Source of the DNA: Owenia fusiformis
Taxonomy: Eukaryota > Annelida > Polychaeta > Sabellida > Oweniidae
NCBI GenBank assembly: GCA_903813345.2
Contig: CAIIXF020000001.1
Coordinates: forward strand, 8,836,598 to 8,900,597
DNA: 64,000 nucleotides
Reading direction: 5' to 3'
Positions within the stretch are counted from its first letter, which is position 1; each line of letters starts with the position of its first letter. The translations under genes were made by a program, and so were the position numbers. Shown here in pieces: positions 39,659 through 51,600 of the stretch. A model generated the notes under the pieces. That model worked only from the letters and a program-made list of their open reading frames with translations, made no database searches and was not told the origin of the DNA.

Positions 39659-42600
39659 CTGAAATACAGAAATAAATAATTAAAATGATGTTATGTATAA
39701 CATATCTTAGAGTGTGCAATTTTAGAATTTATACCATTTCATAATAATTAATAATGATTCTCTTTAACAAGATATACACATTGTCTTGTCAATGGATTTT
39801 TTCTTGGATTTAAAAATCATAAGTAGCTAATGCTATGCCTACCTAAAATTGACACAATAACAATGATGAAGTCAAATACATTCCAAGGGCTTTTAAAATA
39901 GTGCTGCCTTAGTCCAAACAATTTCAGCACACACTCCATGGTAAATACCACGATGAAGACTGCGTTGATCCAGTAGAGAATGTTGGAGTAAGAATCTGGC
40001 TGGTCATAGTATTCGCATGCCATCAGAACCATGTTTAACATGATGATGGCCATAATTGCGATGTCAAATTTCTGATCCATTACAAAGTCAAATATAGCAG
40101 CTTGGGGTCTCCACTGAAATGAACAATAAAGTGTTTATAATACATTATTGTTGATTGAAAATAAGGTGCTTAGATACTTTAAAACAACCCATTTGCTAAT
40201 ATTATGATTAATTTTGTTGTATCTTTGAATTTATAATGATTTATTAATTGTTATTTGACTTATTTTCACTTCAAAATATGCTTTCCATGGTAGCTAATTA
40301 GGAAAATATCAGATATTACACCATGAACAAAATGCAAGTAGTATGCATTCTAAAGGTGAAATGTATGTGTTATCTTCAGATGCAGAGTGTAAAAATATGT
40401 ACCTTAGGTCTTGGAACAGGTTTCTGTGGTTTTTGGGAGCCCATCTTTTTCATGGCCTGGTAATACCTCCTTTGCTCCTCTGTCATGAAGATCTCCATTC
40501 CTCCTTCGTACAAAAACAAAAGCAACAGTAAGGATCTAACCAACATAAAATGCAGCAGCATGGTTGGTTGATTGATAGAACATGTATTTAGGCTACATCA
40601 AAACATGCTTGTTTTTTGTGAGAGTGTTTTAATAGTCTATGAGTTGATAGAATTAATGTCATCATATAATATATTGATATTATGATATTACCTCATATTA
40701 CAGTGTACAAGGTTTACCGTTTAGCAGTTTAACATTGGTAAACTTTTAATTTATTAATTTCATGAGAGCAAAATGATATCTAATTATATTTAGTCTTTAG
40801 AAAAATAACCAACATGCTTTTAATGGTGTCATAAAAATGTTAATATAATGCAGCAAAATGTCTAGGTTATTTTCTACGCTATGAAAGTATTTCAATCTTA
40901 AATTTTAAAAAATGCTTAACTTCTTTGAAAACTGATTTGTTTGAATTATTTAAAGGAAGAAAATAATTGTTCATTGGTGCGTTCTACCTGGTTGTCACTC
41001 TAAGATCTTGTTTGAATGGGATATGAATGAAATCAATCCATCTGTACAGGACAACTATTCAGAATAAAGGAGGATAACGTTTTTTATTCTCAATTGTCGA
41101 TACCTGACACAATGGCTTCTGAGGCAATCATAATGTTTATGTAGAAGGTGTTGCTTTTATATTTTGTCATTTCTTGGTCAGTGGGGTAATGTATGATGAT
41201 CTCATATCCTGATTGTTTCAATCTTTTTTATTAATCATTTTGGTCTCCTTAAGTTATGATTGATAGAATACAATTTTCAGAATTAACAAAAAAACACTTG
41301 CTTCGGTTTCAGCAACTTTAACATTTTGGAATCACTTTGGAAGTTTACCTTCATTTTATAATTATGTGCAAAATAATTTGATTAGTAGAAATAAAATCAT
41401 AGTATAGCGCTACCCTAATGCAAGCAAACTTAACTTGCTTTCAGATCCATACTGTATTTTCATTTTAAGCATGAAGGGGTTTCCCTGGAATACTAGGAAT
41501 AAATGTGATAAAAATGTGGGAAGTTCTGGTCTCAAGTATATATTGAAATAGTATTGAAAATAGTGCTAGTTATTTAGTTTAAACATCACATGGCATTTGC
41601 AAGCGTATCGATCGGAAAATATTTTGATCAATTGCAATCGTGCAATTATTAATTGAAAGCAGAAAATATTGTGCAGAAAACCAGCCATGCATGTCATACC
41701 TTACAAAATAAAACATTTACAGAATTAGCATCTCCACTGAAAATAAATCAACATATAGTACAAACAGTACATTTAGTTATGTCCTCTGAGGAACCAAGTC
41801 TGATTAGATAGAAGGAAGAATGGATAGTGTGAAATAGAGAAGAAGAATGAATACTGTATTCTCTGTAATTAGCACCCAGGGCGCTTAGGAAATTGAAAAA
41901 AATATTCTTCAGACCATTCTCATAAGCGCCCATATACACTGTATGAAAGAAGTCAAAAATCCCCAATAACTTCATGAATGGCAATTTTTCTTGACAAGAA
42001 TCCCGGGGGGTTCACTGTATGCAAACCTTGACAGGGATCCTTGGCACACATGGAGTACCTTTTTAGCTCATTTGACATTTGGTATGGCAATGGGCCAAAA
42101 TTTTAGGATCTAGCCCCCAAATTATACTTTTAAGGCATGGCAATGGTCAGATTGTAAAACATCAGAAACATCAGTGCTGGAAATTACAATTAATAAGTCA
42201 TTAAACATCATAAATAAATTGATAATCTCTGATGTTATTTTCAAACTTTATAAGTCTCTTCAAAATTGGGAGTCAAATTGTGATGATATTTTGTATTTAT
42301 CAGCTTATTATTAAAGGGGCATTACATTGTCAAAATTATTTGAATTTTGTCAGGAATGAATGAGTATGTTCAATTATTCAATTATTGAGTTTGTATATTT
42401 TACCATCTTTCGTGGATTACAATATGGCGACCAACGTCGACATGTCATCACACTTCCTTGATGCAAAATGGCTCCATCAACTACTCAGTGGGTCAATTGA
42501 TATTATTCTTTTCAATATAATGACTTGACCTAATTATTTTTTTAAAAAGTTTTAGTTTTATTTCCTCAATTACACATAAATCTACTTATAAATTGAACAG

Positions 42601-45600
42601 AGAGCCAGCCATTAGTTTTGCACCTGGTCATTCCTCAATTTCTTGAACTTTTGTGAAGCGGGGTAGAAGCTTATTAGGGAATGGGCGCTAATTTCAGAGA
42701 AAACGGTAACTTTCATTTATTTCCTTAAGCAATTTCCCGAAGTAATTAGATCATAATGTGAGACTTTTGCAAATTTAAGATAAGCCGAAAGGCTAGACTG
42801 TCATTTTTGCTTTTCCATGATTAACAATCACAAACTACTCAAGTACTAGCATGGGTTCAAGCATAATGATTTCCAATATAAATTGGACATTTCAAGTAAA
42901 GAAATAAACAAATTAACCACTCATAATCTACCCTGATCACTCCCTGTAAACTATATCTACCTTTTTTCCAACTGTCTACATTTACCACCCCTATTCACCC
43001 TGACCACATCCTTTCTACCCTAATCATTTCACACATATTCAGACTACTCCCCTGTCTACCCTGACCATCCCTGTCTACTTTCACCACACCCTGTCTACCC
43101 TGACCCTCCCCTGTATACTCTAATCACTCCATTTCTATCCTGACCACTCCCTATGCCCCCTGACCATTCCCTCACCTGCAAATGTTAAGCAACATCAACA
43201 ATTGTTCTGAACCTATAGCAGAATGTTCACACCGAAAATGAAGTCAAACAATGACATCGAATTATAATATTACTAAAGGATACTGAGATGGATATCAACA
43301 TGGAATACTGATTCTTACAGTAATATACATCATCTACAGAGAGAACAACAGTGCACTATAGGTCAAATAGAAACAGTAAGTAAATAAATACTTATCTTTG
43401 ATTTCTGGGCATTGAAGTTATCAATGACAACACCAATGAACAAGTTCAGAGTGAAGAAAGAGCCGAAGATGATGAATATGACAAAGTAGAGGTACATAAA
43501 AACCCTCTCCTCTCTTTTTGGTTGCAACTCAAGGGCTGGATCCTAAAAAATACGATGACACATATTTGACATTGTTTGTGTAACAAAATAGTGGTGTTTA
43601 AAATTGGTAACTCATAATTATAAATTCTTGAAATCTGTTCAGATTAAAATGATGTAATTATGCTGCAATATACTTTCAGAATTCCTAAAAGAAGCATTAC
43701 ATTGCAGTGATGCATGACAATCACCAGACAATTACTGAATGTTATTGGAATTGAAAAGGCATGCATGCTTCATTTGCAGTAAGTATCGTACAATGTACTT
43801 ACACCTCTGCTGTCTATTGCATCATTCATCACCTCTATCCACCCTTTAAATGTAGCCTGAAATTGAAAGCACATGATATACTTCTTAGCCTCAGTGAACA
43901 TACATAATTCCAAAGCAATCAAGTATACATTTAGAGTGTCACTATCGTTGCATATATGCCCCAGGTTTTCAGTGATATATGGCCCGACCTTGGGAGGGAC
44001 ATTGATCACTGAGAACCGAGGGCATATGTGCAACGATATTGAAGCGAATACCAACCGATCTACTGGAGATAAAACTAACCGATCAACTGAAGATAACCTA
44101 ATTGAGCAATTTTTCTTAACACACAACTTTACCAAATTTGGACACAAATTTATCAATAAACACGATTCGCCAATAAAGGATGGGTATCGATATGGCGAAC
44201 TTTTTGAACACACGTTTCTCTTAAACCAGTCATCAAAAAATTCTGAAAATTTTACACAGTGTCAATTTAATGGTCATCTTTTGAATGGAAGCAACATAAT
44301 TTGAAATAGATATATATACTTTTCTTTATATTGTTTTAGAAAACACATTTGTTCTTGGTATCATATGTTCGGTATGAAATGAAACATCTATCCGAATCTC
44401 ATTGGAACAAATTGACATAAACACAACATGATTATGTCTCTCAATATTGTAATTATACAAAGGAAAGTTTGGTTGATCTAAAAAAAGTATCTTGTTAATG
44501 AAATAAAAGGTTTATCTTAGTTTTTTTATTTCGGGGGTTTTTGTTTTAATTTTTTGAATACTTTTTGTTCAATCAACCAAAATTTCCTTTGTACAACTAT
44601 AATACATGTATTGGGAAGTCTAAAAAAATGTTGTTAATGCTATTTTGTTCAAACAAGCTTCGGAAAGATATTTTATTTCATTCTCAAGAAATGGTAAAAA
44701 GGAACAAAAACAAAAAAACAATTGCACTAAATTTCAAAAAATGTTAACAAAAACAGTTATATCGCATTAAATTGTTGTCAATTAGTCAACATTACATAAA
44801 GGATCCTTTATATGAAATTATTTGTGATTAAAATAATTGTCGAAACCTCTGGCGAAATCCATTTTTGTTTGTTTTTGAATTCGGCAGGAATAAAAGTACC
44901 CGGATGTTGGGAAAGTAGTCCCAGCACTTTACCAATCAGAGAGTTACTGGGTGCGGACTTTTCAAACGTTATATTGGCCCTCTGTCTAGTGTACAGTTTA
45001 CACTATACATCATCATAGGTATGTTATAATACTTTATATGTAATATCTCTTATGTGTTTTTTTTAATATTTGCCAATTTATTCAAGGGTAGAATAAATGA
45101 TTAATATTACATGTGACATATACAGATTCATGAATATAGTGTTCATTTGGGATTTTCTACTCTGTGGAGTTGTGGTCTGTTTGACATGTATAAACTCTAT
45201 GTATAAAGTCCCCCATACTCCCCTTCAGTTATCCCTATAATTATTATGTAATATTAAATGCTTTGAATCTTGAATAAAAACACATACCACTTGAAACAGG
45301 GAGAGATATGCATTGAAAACATGGTCAAAGTTGACCTTTGAGTTCACCCAGGTATAGTTGAGCTCTTTGTTGGTTGCATTGTCACATTCTGTTCTGTTTG
45401 CAACAATATCAGTCGTGAGTTTGTTGCCCTCTGCATCCACGCACTTGTAGAATTGGCCTAAAGAAAAGCACAATATAAATCACTCAAGAGTAATAATACA
45501 TGTAATCACAAATATTATGCTATCTTTAAAATAATTAAAACAATATTTTGAATAGATATACAAATTATGACTAGTATTTTAACATTTCTGAATGCATGGT

Positions 45601-48600
45601 GAAGTGAAACATAATCAGAGTTATCAACCCCCATGCAGTGTAGCAGCACTTTCCTTTAAAAAGATAACATACTAAAGGATGTAGTGAAGTATCAACATAT
45701 CACATACAGAATAAATAAAGTTTAGAGTTCTACAGAAACTAGATCTTAGCAAATAGCACTATATTGTGTTTACTTTAGCATAATTTATTTAATATGATAA
45801 AACATATGGTTACCATTATGATGTCATTTTATCTAGATGAAATATATATTCTTGAACTAAGATAGAAATTATGATTTCATGCGGTGATATGAGTTAATAC
45901 GTTGAAGGCAATTAAGTTCATATCTTCTAGTCTACTGCTTAATACTATTTTTCTTATAAAGCCAAAACAAGATTTAGTCCTCATAAGTCATAGGTCTTCA
46001 TTATTATAATGAACTACAGCTACTATACTGTGCATTACAACTACACTAAACTATACAGTATATTTAAAGCCATACTAATATACTATCATGAATTCTATGT
46101 GTGTGTTTTGAACTGATAACTAAGATCTTTGGAAACAAATAAACACTCTGTAATATCTATTTTCATTGAGTGGAGAAAAGTTGTTAATTTGTTCTACATA
46201 ATTCATGGAATTATAGAAAAATGTGTGTCCATAATAATTCAGGTTTAATAAATACTCTTCTAACTTTTATTCATTTTTCCATATAGATAGTATTATTAAA
46301 TTATTTATACTTTGCTATTCGTTTATGTCAATTCTAATCATTAGAATTATACCTCCAAACAGTTGACAGCCCATTATGGCTCCTATTAGCCACATTACTA
46401 GGATGACAAAGCCCACATTGCAAATGGCTGGGATTGCACGGAATAAGGCATTAACAATAATCTGCAAGCAAAGCATGCCAGGCAAAACATAAAAAGCAAA
46501 CCTTTAAACTTGAACAAGCACATATGGGTCCATGAAATAAATCCAAATAGAGAACCTGGGTAGATCTCTGTGGAATTCATGATGGCTCTGTCATTTGTTC
46601 AAAAACAAACATATACACTGGACAGTAGACACTGTATTTAACAACCAATCCCTCTGTTTTAGTGTAAAACCTAAAGACATTACTAAGACAACAAGGCACA
46701 CAAATTATGATTTTAAGCTGCAAATTATAACACATTGTATACCTAAAATAACCAAAGCTAAAATATTAAATATTAATATAAAATGAGGATTAATATATAA
46801 ATGAGGATTATGACAAAGTACTATATAATTACATGTAAGTATAAACATTTTTTTGAATACCCCTAGTCCGTGTATGAGAATATGAATCTTCAATTTAGTT
46901 TATTAAAAATTTCTCAGAGAGTGTTAATGGGTCCATCAATGTTTTCAGATTAGTCAAAAAGGATTGTAAGCTAAATACTATACTCATCGAACCAGGCTGT
47001 GTATTGAATTATAATTGTACAAGAAATGCATTATGTAACAGAGGATGTTTCACCATGAATTGTTTCACATTTGTTTGAAGATTCATATTTTTCCTGTGTT
47101 TTGTGCAGACTATAGGTGACTAGAATAACATACTAGCAGTTGTGCCTTGTTTAAACTGCATCTGTAGATTCTAACAAACAAAAACATGTCTACACACATC
47201 AAGTAAATTGTAATACCCTTCAGTAGCATAACACCAATTATCGCCATAACTAACCAAAACATCAGAATAATGCCACCAACATTAGCGATAGCAGGTACAG
47301 CTTTCACAAGCGAAGTCACTACTCTCTAAAATTGCATCATTTAAAAATAATATTCAACAAAATGCAACAACATGCTTTTGTTAATGTATAGCCTTTTGCC
47401 AATCTTGCAATATATCTATCCATATCCATTGGATTTCATGTTGGTCATGGTTGTTTCACTCAGTAATATCTTAATGAAATAGCTGCCCTTGCCAGTACAA
47501 TTTTTCCAATGACCACTCTCGGTTGACTACTCAAATTCTATGACTCTGTAGTTAGAATACTTTTGTATTTGACCAAGGGAAAAATCAATACCCGGTGATT
47601 CCAGCGGGAACTGGCGTTTCGTTCAGTGGATGACCTGCGCGCGCACACATTGATGTGATTATCCAATATTATTTTGGGATGGATATTCAAGCTTATTTTC
47701 GTCACAGGCGTGACCCGGGGCTGTCAACTTAAGGACATTTCGTTGAAAATGAGCCATTCGGCTGATAATTGGTAAGAGTTTGTGATCTTATAATGTATAA
47801 CTGTCACTCAGATACATATTTTGACACTCTTCTGTTGGAAACAAGCTTTGAACCGAGCGAGAGATATTCACGATTGATATGCACATTTTTGATTGTGCCA
47901 TTGCTTTTCCATTGCACAATCCATGTATTGATAGAAGAAACAATAATGAAGATTTTTTACTTTCAATACATGGCGGATTCACTACCTATCGGTCTATTAA
48001 ATACTATTTTGTGCCCTAAATAGTTTTATATTTCCATCCACGGCCTGGAGCCTGGGTGTGTTTGTCTCTTATGTGTATGCTTGTGGATTGGTGGGGCTGG
48101 TAAGGCCACCCCTGGCCCCGTCCATCCTTTATTATCCCATCGAACGAAGTTCGGAGGGATATAGGGAACGCCTCCGTCCGTCCGGGCAATAACTCAAATA
48201 CCGTTGGCCCGATTTTATTCATATTTTGTACACATATACTCTATGGGGATAGAAGTTCTTTTTGGCCTTTACTCGTTATTTTACGATTTTTGCTGTAACT
48301 CGAAAAGTAGTGGAGCGATTTTGTTCATATTTGGTATGTGAATACTATAGGCATGGCGCACTGTCTAATGACACTTTTGGTAGAAGGCGGACATTTAGAA
48401 AAATGGCGGACATTTTGAAAAATGGCGGACATTTTGAAAAATGGCCGCCATTTTAACTTATTTTACTATAACTTGAAAAGTAGTGGAGCGATTTTGTTCA
48501 TATTTGGTATGTGAATACTGTAAGCATGGCACACTGTCTAATGACACTTTTGGTAGAAGGCGGCCATTTTTCAAAATGGCCGCCATTTTAACGTTTTTTA

Positions 48601-51600
48601 CTATAACTCGAAAAGTAGTGGAGCGATTTTGTTCATATTTGGTATGTGAATATTATAAGCATGGCACACTGTCTAATGACACTTTTGGTAGAAGGTGCCC
48701 GTTTCGAAAAATGTTCGATGGGATTCGCTATGCTTTGGCGTTGCCGTTGTTCTGGTTCTACTTCCCACTTACTCAAGTCTCTAGCCAATTACCGGAATTT
48801 CCAGAGGGCTTGGAAGAAGATAACTTTCCCACCCTCAAACCTCAACCTCCATCAAAATCAGGTTATAACATTATATGATATACAGCAAGAAGTCTGGTAG
48901 AAATATAAAATATTTAAACATCAAAGCTGAAAGTTAAGAAGTTTCTGTCTGCAAAAGAACGTTTACAATTGACACAATAAAAGACTGGGGCTTTGAAACC
49001 CAGGAAAATATGACGTCATACTAATTAACATAAGGAATTCCCCATCGGCTTGGGTCGAACATCATGCGAAAACACAAACCGATAAATAGTGCTAATATCT
49101 CAAGAGATAGGAAGTGTATAACAGATTTATCGATTTTATTTGAAGATTTAATCAATTATCAAGTTAATTAAATGGATAAAGTGGTCACACTTGCTTCAAT
49201 TCATAGCGTAATCAACGGAAAGAAACTGCACCCAAATTCCATATCCCACCCCTTATTACTACAGCCTAATAAGCGCAGTGGCCTGCAGAGGGTACGATCA
49301 CAAACATGTACTGCATGAACCCATTAAATCCCGGGTATTGTAACGCCCTTGATTTGACTAACCAATTTCTTTCTTTAAGATGTAGAAACATGACCAACAT
49401 GACATTTATGAGAATAACATTTTTCTATATTGGGGGCTGCTGTTTAACACTCTGCCTTACACCTGTACTAACATTCAACACCAGGTTGACAATATACAAC
49501 CACACTATGATGCTTACATGTCAGAAAGTTGCCTTTTATAGCTCTGAAATAAAATATTGAAAAATATAATCGAAATATAAAAAAGGTTTAAAATATGGAT
49601 CAAAAAACATGTAATCTTCGCACCACAAAACAATGCTGTATACGAAAGCCATAACCATGCTATGTGTAAATAGTAACGCCACTTATCCAATAATGTAATG
49701 TTGGGACAACACACCATGCAGACAGGGGGTTGTGTAGCATATATACCCACCTTGGAAGAGGTTCACACCCATTATAGCTATGATGAGCCAGAACACTAAG
49801 ATGACTAACATTACATTACTGATAGCCGGGATGGCCCCAATCAAAGCATTCACTACTACCTACAGAAAAACAAACCAAAACATCTACAAAATGTGACATA
49901 TGACATCATCTCCTCCAAGCTGTGAATGTGTTAATTATTGTGATCTTTGAGGAAACTATTGGAGATTATTTTTTCTTGATTTAGTGTCATAAATGATTTT
50001 CATGGATAAATTGATTTTATACAATTTGATTCTAATGTTAGTGAACTATTTAATAGCTGAAAATATCAAAGTGATGATTAATTCATGTGATGCTGATCTG
50101 TGGTCATGCCTCGATCCCATGTGACTAGGTGACAGGTGTCAAATGTGGCCTATAGATGTCCTACCAGCAAACAGCTGAACCCCCATGATGGACAAGATAA
50201 GCCAAAACATAGTTATCACTGCAACTACATTCAATATAGGGGGCGTACTTCTAACTAGTCCTAACACAACCACCTGTAACAGGGTACATACATCATACAC
50301 ATAGCTAGCTACAGTCAGTCCTAAAATAAAGAGATTGGGGGGGGGGGTATCCATGTCCATGGAAGAGTTGGATCTACCTAGAGGACGTAGGGCTCAACCT
50401 GAAATAATAATTATTACAATGTGATGCATTAGACTATGTCTATGTTGGTGATGTAACTTTTGAGGCATTAATGTAAAATGAATGGTAAATGATTTAAGGT
50501 AAGATTAAATCCATATTTGAAAGGCAACATACCTTCATTCCCTCCCATCTTGATACTGCCCTAAGAGGCCTTAATGCACGTAAGGTTCTAAGTGCCTTGA
50601 ATGCACCTATCTTTCCTGCTCCTATCATCTCTGCTACTAAGCCAACTATGGATATCTGAAAAACATTGATTTGCATTAACAGAAATATACTCCTCAAAAA
50701 TATTTAAGGACCAGTCTTTTTCCTCATGTCTGTTTGACCTCTTATTTTCAAAGCCTGAAACAAAAGAAAAACTGATAATGTAAATGGATATGTACCTTGA
50801 CTCTATTCTCTGTATTTCAGAAAATTTGGGTTGGGTTGCCAAAAGTCATATAAGAAAATATCAATCAATTTCAATTGCTCTCAAAAATGGAATGTAAATA
50901 GACAATTGAATTTGCTAACTGTCTACAACAAAAATTGATTTGTTTCTCCAGGTTTTACAAAGTTATGAGTCTCAAAAGTCAATATCATTTCTCATAAAAC
51001 CTCTCATTGAAATAACACAGGGTGTCAAAATGAGTTGTCAAAAATATGTTGATGCTCTATATCGGTAATTCTCACAAAGTAAGCTTAACAAAAAGCATGC
51101 TCAAAGTAAAACAATTCAATTGTCTACTCAGAAATTAGTTTTGATAAATGTTTTTACCGAATACATATCCAAAAATCTGATTTGCCCCTAACCCACCATT
51201 TCCCATTGGTTAACATGGGTTCTGCAATTTTTTTGAAATTCCTCAACTTTGACATCAATTGTTGACCGGACCTATTGTAATAGAGAGATTAAATTGAAAA
51301 ATCCCTGAAATATAGAGAATAGGGTCAAGGTACATATCCATTTACATTATCAGTTTTTCTTTGGTTTCAGGCTTAGAAAATAAAGTTTAAAGATACATAA
51401 GGTTTAACATGTAAACCTTAACTTTTTTTAAGGAGTATATTGTTGCGTTTCTTTAAAGTTTTTAGTCATCCTTCCCTTTTGGCATTTGTGCTTATATATT
51501 CATTGATATTGTACTACTTGATTTTTTTAGTTCGCTAAAATGTTCTTTTTTCTTTGTTAATTTTTTACCCTCTGTGTTTCTGAATGTAATGTTGAAGTAT

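Noticed and set aside
43770-44304. Overlapping open frames of 147 and 143 codons on opposite strands
   Set aside because: The minus frame merely runs through the 54-nt pore exon into intron. The plus frame reads through a palindromic repeat. Neither is a gene by itself.
48262-48900. Open frames of 64, 131 and 84 codons (+) in the channel intron
   Set aside because: They repeat the same peptide pattern because they cross 130-bp tandem units of a transposon; no protein family matches.
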